Source of the DNA: Ruegeria sp. SCSIO 43209
GTDB lineage: Bacteria > Pseudomonadota > Alphaproteobacteria > Rhodobacterales > Rhodobacteraceae
Direction: 5' to 3'
Assembly: GCF_019904295.1 (NCBI RefSeq)
Contig: NZ_CP065359.1
Span: 2,133,001 to 2,197,000 of the forward strand
Length of the DNA: 64,000 nt
Shown here one piece after another: positions 1 to 10,031 of the stretch (position 1 is its first letter; every line of letters begins with the position of its first letter). The notes below the pieces were generated by a model. It saw only the letters and a list, made by a program, of their open reading frames with translations. It was not told the origin of the DNA and made no database searches. The translations under genes and the position numbers were made by a program.

Positions 1-1418
1 GCGGCGGACTCGACTTCGGCATCTGAGGCGTCCAGACGGCCAAAGCGGATATTCTCGCGCGCCGAAGCGGCAAAGATCACGGGGTCTTGCGGGACCAGCG
101 CGATGTGCTGACGGAAGTCGTCACGGTTCAACTCGCGCAGGTCGAGCCCATCAAGACTGACCTGTCCCGCATCGGGATCATAGAACCGCTGAATCATCTG
201 GATGACTGTTGTCTTGCCCGCACCAGACGGGCCAACAAAGGCCACTGTCTCCCCAGGTTTAATCTGCAGTGACAAATGATCCAGCGCGACAACGTCCGGG
301 CGCGCGGGATAGTGGAATGTCACATCGTCGAAACGTATCTCTCCGCGTACGGGCACAGGCAAATCCTTGGCCTGCGACGGATCATTGACGGTATCCTCAG
401 CGTTCAGCAGCTCGACCAAACGCTCCGTCGCACCTGCAGCGCGCTGCAACTCGCTCCAGATTTCGGACAACGCGGCGACTGAACCCGCCATGATGATCGA
501 ATAGATCACAAACTGGATCAGCACGCCCTCGGTCATAACCCCGTTACGCACATCATTCGCACCCATCCACAGCACGCCAACGATGCCCGAGAAGACGAGA
601 AAGATCACAATGACGGTCAGAATCGCACGGGTCTGGATCCGACGCAGAGAAACTTCGTACGAAGTTTCTGTCATCTCTCCGAACTGCGTCCTGCTGGCGT
701 CCTCATGAGTAAAAGCCTGCACGGTTTGCACCGCACCCAACGCCTCGCCGGCATTTCCAGAGGACGCCGCAATCCAGTCCTGATTTTCCCGGCTGATCAC
801 CCGTAACCTGCGGCCCAGTACCAATATTGGCACAACCACCAGCGGAATCAGTAGCAACACCATCCCAGTCAGCTTAGCCGATGTCAGCAGCATCAGCACC
901 AGTCCGCCGACGAACATCAAAAGATTGCGGAGCGCGATGGACACAGACGATCCCAGCACCGATTGGATCAGCGTTGTGTCGGTGGTGATCCGGCTCAGAA
1001 CTTCGCCGGTCATGATGCGCTCGTAAAACTCGGGGCTCATCCCGATCACGCGGTCAAAAACCGCCTTTCGGATATCGGCCACCACACGTTCACCCAACCG
1101 GGTCACCAAAGCATAGCGAATACCCGTACCCACGGCGAGAATCCCGGCTATACCGAGGGCGGCCAGAAAGTACCATTCAAGCAAATCACCATCTTCGATG
1201 CGGAAATTGTCGACCACACGCCGCACAGCCAAGGGCAATGTCAGCGTCATGCTGGCCGTCAGGATCAACGCCAGAGTCGCGCCGATCATCAGCAGTCGAT
1301 AGGGCTTCATAAACGGCCACAATGACCGCAGCACGCCAATTTTTTTAGACCTAGCCCGTTCATCGTAGGCGCCGGGCGCTTGTGCATTTGCTGGATTGGC
1401 GGAGCGTGTTCTTGCCAT
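1..1418 (-). CDS. ABC exporter, fused permease and ATPase (MsbA-related), 3' end outside window
   Basis: The reverse strand encodes about 472 residues from an ATG at 1418 (MARTRSANPANA) to the window edge, so the C-terminus is missing. The N-terminal part is an exporter-type transmembrane domain with several hydrophobic helices. The nucleotide-binding domain follows with a Walker A (GPSGAGKTT) and a Q-loop (LVPQDPVIF). The signature and Walker B motifs would lie beyond base 1. A half-transporter with the membrane domain first is the MsbA/ABCB plan; family members export lipids, lipid A precursors or drugs as homodimers. The substrate cannot be told from sequence. The gene lies just downstream of tRNA-Gly on the same strand. 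Confidence 0.9.
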   Translation of the reverse strand, partial: MARTRSANPANAQAPGAYDERARSKKIGVLRSLWPFMKPYRLLMIGATLALILTASMTLTLPLAVRRVVDNFRIEDGDLLEWYFLAALGIAGILAVGTGIRYALVTRLGERVVADIRKAVFDRVIGMSPEFYERIMTGEVLSRITTDTTLIQSVLGSSVSIALRNLLMFVGGLVLMLLTSAKLTGMVLLLIPLVVVPILVLGRRLRVISRENQDWIAASSGNAGEALGAVQTVQAFTHEDASRTQFGEMTETSYEVSLRRIQTRAILTVIVIFLVFSGIVGVLWMGANDVRNGVMTEGVLIQFVIYSIIMAGSVAALSEIWSELQRAAGATERLVELLNAEDTVNDPSQAKDLPVPVRGEIRFDDVTFHYPARPDVVALDHLSLQIKPGETVAFVGPSGAGKTTVIQMIQRFYDPDAGQVSLDGLDLRELNRDDFRQHIALVPQDPVIFAASARENIRFGRLDASDAEVESA

Positions 1419-1574
1419 ATCTGGCCCTTGTATTCTGGTCGCAGCCCTTATCAGGCGTCAATCAACGTTTCATGGCGGCGTGGGACAATGGGGTCAAGCT
1501 TTGGGCGCAATTCGGGGCACGATCCGGGCCTTTTGACGCATTCGACCGGAATGTTAGAGATGGAGGGGCTGAGT

Positions 1575-1648
1575 TGGAGCGGGTAGACGGAATCGAACCG
1601 ACATAGCCTGCTTGGAAGGCAGGGGCTTTACCATTAAGCTATACCCGC
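1575..1648 (-). tRNA. tRNA-Gly (anticodon UCC)
   Basis: Read on the minus strand this folds as a 74-nt tRNA. The 7-bp acceptor stem is GCGGGTA with TACCCGC, followed by a discriminator T and an encoded CCA. The anticodon stem CCTGC/GCAGG encloses the loop CTTCCAA with anticodon TCC, giving glycine. The T-arm carries GGTTCGATTCC. Because the 3' end points toward the ABC gene, the AT-richer gene on the other side lies at the tRNA 5' end, which is not the usual integration side. Confidence 0.96.
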
Positions 1649-1783
1649 TCAGTGCTTGCGCTGATTATTTTATGTACCAACCATCGTCAAGCGCGAAGTT
1701 GTGTTTTCAGCCTCAGATACGGCGCACGACATCAATGACACGATCTTCAAGAAATTTTCAGATGGGCGGCAAAAAGGGAAGTC

Positions 1784-3316
1784 GTGGCAATTCAATGGTC
1801 GTTAATTAGCGATGGAAAACAGATCTGGGTCACCACCAAACGCAAGGGAAGTAACTTGATTCCGGTATCTAACTCACACTGGAGAAAAACACTATGCATG
1901 CTTATCCCAGCCTTAGTGTTCACTTGCCTGATCGTGTTGACACTCTCGCAGCAGTCGCCCGTATGGATGCCTTTGGATGATGCCTATATAACAATCGGAA
2001 ACGTGGATCTGTTTCTTTCGGGGCGCTCAGATCTTTACGGCAATGATGGTCCGACCGGCGCAAGTAGCTTGGTTCATTTTCTCGTGCTGGCCTTTTTATC
2101 GCAATTCACCACTACACCAGAGGCCAGCTTGGCCTTGAGCGTTCTAAGCGCCGGCGCATATATGATTGGGTTATGGTTGTTACTGTGTTCCGTGTCAGGC
2201 TCTCGGATTGTTGCAGCATCTGGGTCGATTGCGGGTCTCTTATTAGGATTCGCGTGGCTCCACCTTATGAATGGCCTAGAGACTGGTATGGCAATGGCAG
2301 CCATCACTTGGGCCTTTTTTCTACGCCAAACCAATCGCCACGTCGCGCTATCGATATTGATTGGCATAATGCCTTTTATCAGACCGGAGTTTTACGTTCT
2401 TTCTGCTCTCTTGTTCATTTCTATCATCGTCGTGAAGCCGATCAACTACGCGTACTGCGTCAAGATTTTTTTCATTTCCGCATCCGCCTACATAATCTTG
2501 GCACTTGTGAGCGTTCTGATTCTAGGCAGTGTTTGGCCTGATACTGCCGGCGCGAAAGAGGCGTTTTTTGCAGAGAAAGGAGAAGTTTTCTCTAGTCGAC
2601 TGATGGTCGCTCTGCGCGCCGTGGTCGAGACCAATCTGCTTGTGGTTTTCTCGGGCTTGGTCTTCGCACCATTCCTTAGGGGAGGCTGGGTTGCCTTAGC
2701 TTTTTTCGGAATTTTTGTGCTCTCATCAGCTCTGAAACTACCGGGTGCTCTGTATCACAACGATTTCCGCTACCTGTATCCGTTGCTACCAATTGCAATT
2801 GCATCTTGGACAGCGGTCCTGACGGCGCGTCAAGTTTCTTCGGCCCCGGTCTTTGTGATCGGTGCCCTCCTGTCGGTATACGCTTTTGCGACAAGCAGTT
2901 GGCCAGTCTACACCATACAATGGAAATCGGGTAGCGAAGAGCGTCTTATTACAGCGGAATGGATGACTGAGAATTTACCGTCGAATTCTGTAGTAGGTGT
3001 TCACGACGCAGGCTTTATACCCTGGAAGATCGCCTCAACAGTCTCGAATCAAAACATTCGGTTCGTTGATCTTGTCGGCTTGAAGTCGCCTTCCGCGATC
3101 AAATTTCACGAGGAATTCACTGCCCCCTCGAATGGTAAAGAACGATGGCGAGCATTTGATGTGTTGGGGCGGGAACGTAAGATTGATTACATCATTGTTC
3201 TGGATCGACCGTTTTGGCGACGTATCGAAGACAGTTTCAAGACTGCGGGCTGGGATATCAATCTTATTTTTGCCAACGAGGGCGGATATCAAGTGTTCTC
3301 AGCCAACCCAAATTGA
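1784..3316 (+). CDS. Polytopic membrane protein, GT-C glycosyltransferase-like
   Basis: A 510-residue protein dominated by about ten hydrophobic helices. An early acidic motif after the first helix (DDAYITIGN, near residue 67) and a later NGLETGM motif resemble the DDA...(S/N)GLET pattern of lipid-linked-sugar GT-C glycosyltransferases such as arabinofuranosyltransferase-like proteins. The C-terminal 150 residues look soluble and periplasmic. The start is GTG at 1784 with AAGGGA nearby; earlier starts are not supported. Base composition is visibly richer in A+T than its neighbours and codon use includes rarer codons, suggesting a different history. Function is inferred from fold-like features only; a sugar transferase or flippase-like role at the inner membrane is the best guess. 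Confidence 0.65.
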   Translation: MAIQWSLISDGKQIWVTTKRKGSNLIPVSNSHWRKTLCMLIPALVFTCLIVLTLSQQSPVWMPLDDAYITIGNVDLFLSGRSDLYGNDGPTGASSLVHFLVLAFLSQFTTTPEASLALSVLSAGAYMIGLWLLLCSVSGSRIVAASGSIAGLLLGFAWLHLMNGLETGMAMAAITWAFFLRQTNRHVALSILIGIMPFIRPEFYVLSALLFISIIVVKPINYAYCVKIFFISASAYIILALVSVLILGSVWPDTAGAKEAFFAEKGEVFSSRLMVALRAVVETNLLVVFSGLVFAPFLRGGWVALAFFGIFVLSSALKLPGALYHNDFRYLYPLLPIAIASWTAVLTARQVSSAPVFVIGALLSVYAFATSSWPVYTIQWKSGSEERLITAEWMTENLPSNSVVGVHDAGFIPWKIASTVSNQNIRFVDLVGLKSPSAIKFHEEFTAPSNGKERWRAFDVLGRERKIDYIIVLDRPFWRRIEDSFKTAGWDINLIFANEGGYQVFSANPN

Positions 3317-3458
3317 GCGGAGCAATTGAAAACTACCTGTTTTGAACTGATGTTTTCGAAATGGAGAATAACTCAACCTGCGGTTTGAAAACAAACTGTC
3401 ATGTTACGTGAATATACGCTGTTCACCAAAACCCAATTCAGACAGCCAGGAGCTATCC

Positions 3459-5348
3459 ATGACAGACGTCGATCTCACCACCCTTTCCGCCGACGATTGG
3501 GATGAGTTGCACTTCCCCCGCCCGGATGAACACGACTTCGACCGCGTGGTTGAAAGCGCTATCTCGCGACGGGGTTTCCTGTCAGGAGTAGTGGCATTTG
3601 GGTCGGGCGCTGCGGCGATGGGCGCTGGTTTGTTGGGCTCAACTTCAGCACAGGCGGTCGATGCACAACGCTTTGCCTTCACGCCGATTCCCGCCCAGAC
3701 CGATGGGACAGTCCACGTTCCGGAAGGTTATGAGTGGAAGATGCTAATGCGCTGGGGCGATCCGCTGTTTTCCGAGGCCGATGGATACGATTTGACCGAT
3801 GGCGGTAAGGTTGAAAACTCGGACAAGGTTTTTGGCGAGAATACGGATGGGATGGAGACATTCTCGTTCCGGGGTCACGAGCTGATTGCGATCAACCACG
3901 AGTACCCGAACCGCAAGATCAACCTGCCTGCCGCGCAGGAAGGTGTTCCAACCCGTGCCGATGACGTTCTGAAATTGCAGAACATTCAGGGTGTGACCGT
4001 GATGGAGATCAAGGAAAGCCCGGAGGGCTGGTCTGTGGTGAAGGACAGCCCCTTCAACCGCCGAATCCACCACAACACTCCAATGAAGATCGTCGGCCCC
4101 GCCGCCGGTCATGACCTACTGAAGACCGAGGCCGATCCGACAGGCACCGCGTCGCTGGGCACCATGAACAACTGTGGTTCCGGCAAGACACCTTGGGGCA
4201 CCTACCTGACCTGCGAAGAAAATTTCAACGGCTACTTTGGTTCGTCCGACAAAAACGCCAGCTACGATCAGAAGGTCGCGGACGGCATGAAACGCTATGG
4301 CATCAAGGCTGAAAGCTGGAACGGTTACGAACTGTTTGACCCCCGCTTCGACACCTCGAAAAACCCCAATGAGCCGCACCGCGCAGGCTGGATCGTTGAA
4401 ATCGACCCGACCAAACCCGACAGCACTCCGGTCAAGCACACCGGCCTTGGTCGCTTCAAGCATGAAAATGCTGAGGTCGCGCTGGCTGCGGACGGTCGTG
4501 TCGTGGTCTATATGGGCGACGATGAACGTGGCGAGTATCTTTACAGGTTCGTCTCGAACGCGGCCTATGCGCCCGGTGTCGACACTCAGGGCTTGTTGAA
4601 TGACGGCACGCTATATGTCGCCAAGTTCAATGACGACATGAGCGGCGAATGGCTGCCGCTGACGCCGGAAACAACCGGCATGGACGCGGCTGAAATTCTG
4701 ATCTTTACCCGTATGGCCGCATCGGCTGCGGGCGGCACCACAATGGACCGCCCGGAATGGGTGGCCTCAAGCCCTGTTGCGGTCGAGGCATATTGCTGCC
4801 TGACCAACAACAAGAACCGTGGAGTTAAGCCAAATGCTGGGGGTGATGACACTGCAGTCAACGGCCCTAACCCGCGCGAGGCCAACAAATACGGCCAGAT
4901 CGTGCGCTGGCGTCCAGCGGATGAAGATCACGCGGCCGCTGGCTTTGATTGGGATCTCTATGTCATGGCCGGAAACCCAACTGTTCATTCGGATAACCGT
5001 GGCGGATCGGCAAATGTGAACGAAGGCAACCTGTTCAACTCACCCGACGGCATGGCCATCGATTCGACCGGTCTGGTCTGGATTCAGACAGACGGGAATG
5101 ATGACAACGAGGAAGAATTCGCAGGAAACGGCAATAACCAGATGCTAGTTGGCGATCCCGTGACCGGGGAGATTGTGCGCTTCATGACCGGCCCGAATGG
5201 CTGTGAAGTCACCGGTCTGGCCTGGTCGACCGACCTGCGCACCATGTTTGTTGGCATCCAGCATCCGGGCAGCAATTGGCCCGATGGCGGTACGCCGCGT
5301 TCGTCGGTGATTGCGATCAAACGCACCGACAACGGGCTGGTCGGCTAA
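3459..5348 (+). CDS. phoX: PhoX family alkaline phosphatase, Tat-exported
   Basis: A 629-residue protein with a twin-arginine region (SRRGFLSG, residues about 36-43) and a hydrophobic stretch ending SAQA, so it is likely exported folded by Tat. The body matches the PhoX/DUF839 beta-propeller: the TCEEN motif (near residue 250) contains the Cys/Glu known in PhoX to bind iron, and Asp/Glu-rich loops would bind calcium. PhoX releases phosphate from organic esters outside the cytoplasm. The ATG at 3459 follows CAGGAG; a GTG 51 bases upstream is in frame but has no ribosome site. No Pho box was recognised. A strong terminator follows. Confidence 0.88.
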   Translation: MTDVDLTTLSADDWDELHFPRPDEHDFDRVVESAISRRGFLSGVVAFGSGAAAMGAGLLGSTSAQAVDAQRFAFTPIPAQTDGTVHVPEGYEWKMLMRWGDPLFSEADGYDLTDGGKVENSDKVFGENTDGMETFSFRGHELIAINHEYPNRKINLPAAQEGVPTRADDVLKLQNIQGVTVMEIKESPEGWSVVKDSPFNRRIHHNTPMKIVGPAAGHDLLKTEADPTGTASLGTMNNCGSGKTPWGTYLTCEENFNGYFGSSDKNASYDQKVADGMKRYGIKAESWNGYELFDPRFDTSKNPNEPHRAGWIVEIDPTKPDSTPVKHTGLGRFKHENAEVALAADGRVVVYMGDDERGEYLYRFVSNAAYAPGVDTQGLLNDGTLYVAKFNDDMSGEWLPLTPETTGMDAAEILIFTRMAASAAGGTTMDRPEWVASSPVAVEAYCCLTNNKNRGVKPNAGGDDTAVNGPNPREANKYGQIVRWRPADEDHAAAGFDWDLYVMAGNPTVHSDNRGGSANVNEGNLFNSPDGMAIDSTGLVWIQTDGNDDNEEEFAGNGNNQMLVGDPVTGEIVRFMTGPNGCEVTGLAWSTDLRTMFVGIQHPGSNWPDGGTPRSSVIAIKRTDNGLVG

Positions 5349-5363
5349 TCAAGCCCTTGCATC

Positions 5364-5401
5364 AAAAGCGCCCCTGAACTTCGGTTCCGGGGCGCTTTTT
5401 C
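5364..5401 (+). terminator. Rho-independent terminator after phoX
   Basis: A 9-bp stem AAGCGCCCC (5366-5374) pairs with GGGGCGCTT (5389-5397), followed by a T run. The mirrored A run on the left means it can also end the convergent TPR gene transcript. Confidence 0.9.
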
Positions 5402-5409
5402 ATCTCAAT

Positions 5410-5970
5410 TCAAATATCCTCACCCGGTGGATCAAGCAGCCCGCCCGGCGCAAGCAAGGCACGTTCTGAAAGCCACGGGTTCAGTTCGAGTGCATGGTTC
5501 AGCGCCGTTCGCGCTTCGTCCAGCCGCTTGAGACCCAACAGCGATAATGCCCGCCCGCTAAGCGCCGCTACATGGTTCGGGGACAGCTCAATGGCCCGAT
5601 CCAGATCGATCAGGGCCGCACCGTAATCCTGCAGCAAATAGTTGACGAATGCCCGCTGATTGTACCCCTCGGCATAATCCGGGCAATAAGCGACCAGAGC
5701 GTCAAACTCGGCCAGCGCACCGGTCAAATCCCAAGACTCGCGCAGAGACATCCCGCGATCCAACAGGGTTTGAGATCGGGCGTCCGGCGCATCGGTCCAG
5801 AGTTGCCACATCCGTCCCGAAATGCCCCGCGCCTCGCGCTCAGACGACGCGGTTTGGGCTTGCGCAATCAGGGCGTCGACGCCAGAGATATGATCCGGCG
5901 CGACCGGGCAATCTGCAGAAGCCTGAGCGGCAGAACCAGCGAGTATGGCAACGATAAGTACGTTTTTCAT
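5410..5970 (-). CDS. Secreted TPR-repeat protein
   Basis: A 186-residue protein with an N-terminal signal peptide (MKNVLIVAILAGSAAQASA) and a Cys shortly after the likely cleavage site. Three or so tetratricopeptide repeats follow (ALAEFDALVAYCPDYAEGYNQRA, ALIDLDRAIELSPNHVAALSGRA and a third near residue 150, each broken across helices). TPRs are protein-binding scaffolds; the partner is unknown. It converges on phoX and shares the terminator between them. Confidence 0.8.
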   Translation of the reverse strand: MKNVLIVAILAGSAAQASADCPVAPDHISGVDALIAQAQTASSEREARGISGRMWQLWTDAPDARSQTLLDRGMSLRESWDLTGALAEFDALVAYCPDYAEGYNQRAFVNYLLQDYGAALIDLDRAIELSPNHVAALSGRALSLLGLKRLDEARTALNHALELNPWLSERALLAPGGLLDPPGEDI

Positions 5971-6010
5971 CCTCTCTAACCTGATCCATCAGGCGTTTAG
6001 GTCAACTGCT

Positions 6011-6487
6011 TTATAGCGGAGCCAGCAACCCGGTTTCTTTCACCGCCTCCATCGCAACGAAGGTGGAGGTGTTGGCAACATGCGGCAGGGATGAGATTTT
6101 CTCGGCTAGCACCGTGCGGTATTCCGTCATCGATCGGGTCCGGATTTTAAGCAGATAGTCAAAGTTGGACGCGATCATATGAGCCTGTTCAATCTCAGCA
6201 ACTCTGCGCACCGCTGAATTGAACTCGGCCAGTGCTTTTTCACGAGTATCTGTGAGACGCACCTCGACAAAGGCCACATGGTCAAGGCCCAGACGGATCG
6301 GGTCCAACATGGCGCGATAGCCTGTGATGATCCCGTCAGCCTCAAGCCGTTTGAGCCGCGCCTGTGTCGGCGATTTTGACAAGCCGATCCTGCGCGCAAG
6401 GTCCGTCACTGAGATGCGGCCATCTTCAGCTAATGCCGTAAGGATCGCACGGTCAAAGCGATCAAGGCTGGACAAGTCGTTTTGCAT
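6011..6487 (-). CDS. putR: Lrp/AsnC family regulator, probable proline-utilisation activator PutR
   Basis: A 158-residue protein with an N-terminal winged HTH (DLARRIGLSKSPTQARLKRL, residues about 25-44) and a C-terminal AsnC/RAM ligand domain. It is transcribed divergently from putA with about 100 bases between. In Rhodobacter capsulatus an Lrp-type PutR next to putA is required for putA expression, so the same proline-responsive role is inferred here. The intergenic region contains several short partial inverted repeats but no site I can assign. Confidence 0.85.
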   Translation of the reverse strand: MQNDLSSLDRFDRAILTALAEDGRISVTDLARRIGLSKSPTQARLKRLEADGIITGYRAMLDPIRLGLDHVAFVEVRLTDTREKALAEFNSAVRRVAEIEQAHMIASNFDYLLKIRTRSMTEYRTVLAEKISSLPHVANTSTFVAMEAVKETGLLAPL

Positions 6488-6590
6488 AATCAGGCTCCTA
6501 TATTTCAGTCAATTCGACCAGAATTCGAGGAAGTTCGGTCCATTCTCCTGACTGTAGGCGGTTATATTAGGCAAAAGCCCCGGAGTACAC

Positions 6591-9500
6591 ATGTCACACA
6601 GCCTACGCACCAAAATCGACACTCAGACTTATGCCGACCAGTCCACTGTACTGGACGCGCTGATCTCTCAGGCCAAGCTGTCAGAGGCCGACCGAACGGC
6701 CATTTGTGAGGCTGCAGCACAGCTGGTGCGCGACATCCGCTCAAGCACGTCGCCTGGCATGATGGAAGTGTTTCTGGCTGAATACGGCCTATCCACAGAT
6801 GAAGGCGTTGCGCTTATGTGTTTGGCCGAGGCGCTGTTGCGTGTGCCAGATGCGGATACCATTGACGCACTGATCGAAGACAAGATCGCCCCGTCAGACT
6901 GGGGAAAGCATCTGGGACAATCATCCTCGTCACTGGTGAACGCGTCGACATGGGCGTTGATGCTGACAGGCCGGGTCCTGGACGAAGACAAATCCTCGCC
7001 CGTCGGCGCGCTGCGCGGGGCCATCAAGCGGCTGGGTGAACCAGTGATCCGCACCGCCGTTGGTCGTGCGATGAAAGAAATGGGGCGTCAGTTCGTTTTG
7101 GGCGAAACCATTCAATCCGCCATGAAGCGCGCCAAAGGCATGGAAGATAAGGGCTATACCTACTCGTACGACATGCTGGGCGAGGCGGCACGGACAGAGG
7201 CCGATGCTGCCCGCTATCACCTGTCTTACTCGCGCGCGATCGCCGCTATTGCCGAGGCCTGCACCCATAAAGACATTCGCGAAAATCCGGGCATCTCGGT
7301 CAAGCTGTCGGCCCTGCACCCCCGTTATGAGCTGGCACAAGAACAACGGGTGATGGACGAACTGGTGCCCCGGCTGCGCGCGCTGGCTTTGCTGGCCAAG
7401 GCGGCGGGCATGGGACTGAACGTTGACGCGGAAGAGGCCGATCGCCTGTCGCTCTCGCTGCAGGTGATCGAAGAAGTTATGGCAGAGCCTGCACTGGCCG
7501 GTTGGGACGGGTTCGGCATCGTCGTGCAAGCCTACGGCCCACGCGCCGGGTTGGTGCTGGATACGCTCTACGAGATGGCCCAGCGGCACGACCGCAAGCT
7601 GATGGTGCGGCTGGTAAAGGGCGCTTATTGGGATACCGAGATCAAGCGCGCGCAAGTCGAGGGCGTCGATGGTTTTCCGGTCTTCACCGATAAGGCAGCG
7701 ACGGATGTGTCCTATATCGCCAACGCCCGCAAGCTGCTGGGAATGACCGACCGTATCTATCCGCAATTCGCCACGCATAACGCCCATACCGTCAGCGCCA
7801 TCCTACATATGGCGGACGGCCAGCCATTCGAATTCCAGCGCCTGCACGGGATGGGTGAGACCCTGCATCAGATCGTGCGCGACAAGCGGACCTCGCGCTG
7901 CCGTATCTATGCTCCGGTCGGTGCGCATCGGGATCTGTTGGCCTATCTGGTGCGTCGCCTTCTGGAAAACGGGGCAAATTCCTCGTTCGTCAATCAGATC
8001 GTTGATGAGGAAGTCGCCCCAGAAACCGTTGCCGCAGATCCGTTCGTAGCCGTTCAAACGCCTGGCAAACCGCTGCCAACCGGGCCTGAGTTGTTCGCAC
8101 CGGAACGTCCAAACTCGAAAGGTTTTGATCTGCACCATACGCCAACGCTGGACCAGATCGACATCGCACGCGACGCCTTCCGCGCCCATCATTGGTACGC
8201 CCGACCTTTGCTGTCGGATGATGCACAGCCTTTGGCAGACACTCCCGTGATCAATCCCACGCAACCACTGGATCGTCCCGGTTCGGTTGCTGCGGCCAGC
8301 CCCGAAGACGTGGAACTGGCGTTGGCCAGCGCTTGCCCATGGCAGGCCTCAGCCGAGAAGCGCGCTGACATTCTAAATAAAGCAGCCGATCTCTACGAAG
8401 CGCATTTTGGAGAGCTGTTTGCCCTGCTCGCCCGCGAAGCCGGGAAATCAGTGCCTGATGCAGTTGCCGAGCTGCGCGAAACGGTTGATTTCCTGCGCTA
8501 CTACGCCGCCAATATTCCTGCCGCCAAACCCGCCGGAATATTCACCTGCATCAGCCCGTGGAACTTCCCTCTGGCGATCTTCACCGGGCAGATATCGGCT
8601 GCGTTGGCCACCGGCAACGCTGTGCTGGCAGCCCCTGCCCCGCAAACGCCCTTGATCGCCCATCGTGCCATTCAACTGATGCATGAAGCAGGCGTTCCAC
8701 GCGATGCGCTGCAACTTCTTCCGGGCGGGCCGAAGGTGGGTGCGGCGCTAACGTCGGACGAACGCGTCTCTGGTGTGGCCTTTACCGGTTCCACCGCGAC
8801 CGCGCTGAAAATCCGATCAGCAATGGCGCAGCACATGCGGCCGGGTACGTCATTGATCGCCGAGACCGGCGGCCTGAACGCGATGATCGTAGACAGCACC
8901 GCGTTGCCGGAACAAGCCGTGCAGTCGATTATCGAAAGCGCGTTCCAATCGGCAGGCCAGCGATGCTCGGCCCTGCGCTGCCTCTATCTGCAAGAGGATA
9001 TTGCCGATGACGTTCTGACCATGTTGCAAGGGGCGATGGACGCTTTGCATGTGGGCGATCCTTGGCTGATTTCAACTGATTGCGGCCCGATCATTGACGA
9101 GCAAGCCCGGCAAATCATCGCGGACCACGTGGCCCAGGCCCGCTCAGAAGGACGGGTACTGAAGGAGATGACAACGCCTCCTGAGGGTACATTTATCGCA
9201 CCGACTCTGATTGAGATACCCGGCATCTCGGCGCTAGAGCGCGAGGTGTTCGGTCCGATTCTGCACGTCGCCCGGTTCAAGGCGCAAGATATCGACAAGG
9301 TCATCGCGGATATCAATGCCACGGGCTACGGCCTGACCTTCGGCCTGCACACGCGTATCGACGACCGGGTGCAGCATGTGACCGAGGCGATCCATGCCGG
9401 TAATATCTACGTCAACCGCAACCAGATCGGCGCGATCGTCGGCTCGCAACCCTTCGGCGGCGAAGGTCTGTCCGGCACCGGCCCCAAGGCGGGCGGCCCG

Positions 9501-9989
9501 AACTATATGGCACGGTTCTGCGCCCCGGATAGGCAGAATGCGTCGGGACGCTGGGACAGTTCGGCCGAACCAGGTGCGCCTGAAGGGCAACCTGCAACGC
9601 CCAGCACCCAATCGCTGCCCGGTCCCACCGGCGAATCAAACCGCCTGACCGAATATGCCCGTGCCCCGCTTTTGTGCATGGGTCCGGGGGCCGAGGCCGC
9701 CAAAGCTCAGGCGGATGCGGTCAAATCGTTGGGTGGTACAGCGATCCGTATGACGGGCATGCTGGATCTGCACCGGCTTGAAAACCTGACCGGTTTCTCG
9801 GGTGTTCTGTGGTGGGGCGACGACGACACTGCCCGCCAGATCGAGCAGCATTTGGCCCGGCGCGATGGCCCGATCATCCCGCTGATCCCCGGGCAGCCCG
9901 ACCGTGCGCGGGTACTGGGGGAACGCCATGTCTGTGTCGACACCACCGCCGCCGGAGGCAACGCCGCCCTTCTGGGAGGTGCGGCATAA
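6591..9989 (+). CDS. putA: Bifunctional proline dehydrogenase / L-glutamate gamma-semialdehyde dehydrogenase
   Basis: A 1132-residue enzyme oxidising proline to glutamate in two steps. The FAD-linked proline dehydrogenase half spans about residues 150-480 (VRLVKGAYWDTEIKRAQ, RLHGMGE). The aldehyde dehydrogenase half spans about 540-980, with SPWNFPLAIF for NAD binding, the ETGG motif near 755 and the catalytic Cys in SAGQRCSALR near 791. It lacks the ribbon-helix-helix domain of enteric PutA, consistent with a separate regulator (putR). The last 120 residues form a weakly conserved tail common in long PutA proteins. ATG at 6591 follows CGGAG. Confidence 0.97.
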   Translation: MSHSLRTKIDTQTYADQSTVLDALISQAKLSEADRTAICEAAAQLVRDIRSSTSPGMMEVFLAEYGLSTDEGVALMCLAEALLRVPDADTIDALIEDKIAPSDWGKHLGQSSSSLVNASTWALMLTGRVLDEDKSSPVGALRGAIKRLGEPVIRTAVGRAMKEMGRQFVLGETIQSAMKRAKGMEDKGYTYSYDMLGEAARTEADAARYHLSYSRAIAAIAEACTHKDIRENPGISVKLSALHPRYELAQEQRVMDELVPRLRALALLAKAAGMGLNVDAEEADRLSLSLQVIEEVMAEPALAGWDGFGIVVQAYGPRAGLVLDTLYEMAQRHDRKLMVRLVKGAYWDTEIKRAQVEGVDGFPVFTDKAATDVSYIANARKLLGMTDRIYPQFATHNAHTVSAILHMADGQPFEFQRLHGMGETLHQIVRDKRTSRCRIYAPVGAHRDLLAYLVRRLLENGANSSFVNQIVDEEVAPETVAADPFVAVQTPGKPLPTGPELFAPERPNSKGFDLHHTPTLDQIDIARDAFRAHHWYARPLLSDDAQPLADTPVINPTQPLDRPGSVAAASPEDVELALASACPWQASAEKRADILNKAADLYEAHFGELFALLAREAGKSVPDAVAELRETVDFLRYYAANIPAAKPAGIFTCISPWNFPLAIFTGQISAALATGNAVLAAPAPQTPLIAHRAIQLMHEAGVPRDALQLLPGGPKVGAALTSDERVSGVAFTGSTATALKIRSAMAQHMRPGTSLIAETGGLNAMIVDSTALPEQAVQSIIESAFQSAGQRCSALRCLYLQEDIADDVLTMLQGAMDALHVGDPWLISTDCGPIIDEQARQIIADHVAQARSEGRVLKEMTTPPEGTFIAPTLIEIPGISALEREVFGPILHVARFKAQDIDKVIADINATGYGLTFGLHTRIDDRVQHVTEAIHAGNIYVNRNQIGAIVGSQPFGGEGLSGTGPKAGGPNYMARFCAPDRQNASGRWDSSAEPGAPEGQPATPSTQSLPGPTGESNRLTEYARAPLLCMGPGAEAAKAQADAVKSLGGTAIRMTGMLDLHRLENLTGFSGVLWWGDDDTARQIEQHLARRDGPIIPLIPGQPDRARVLGERHVCVDTTAAGGNAALLGGAA

Positions 9990-10031
9990 CCGGACCTTGA
10001 CGCTGGGCGGCGAAAAGCCCAGCGTCGCGCC

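Noticed and set aside
1575..3316. Genomic island integrated at tRNA-Gly
   Set aside because: The AT-rich gene is on the tRNA 5' side, and there is no integrase or duplicated tRNA end.
6488..6590. PutR operator between putR and putA
   Set aside because: CAGTC/GACTG and GACC/GGTC pairs are present but are not centred on one another; Lrp sites are too loose to call.
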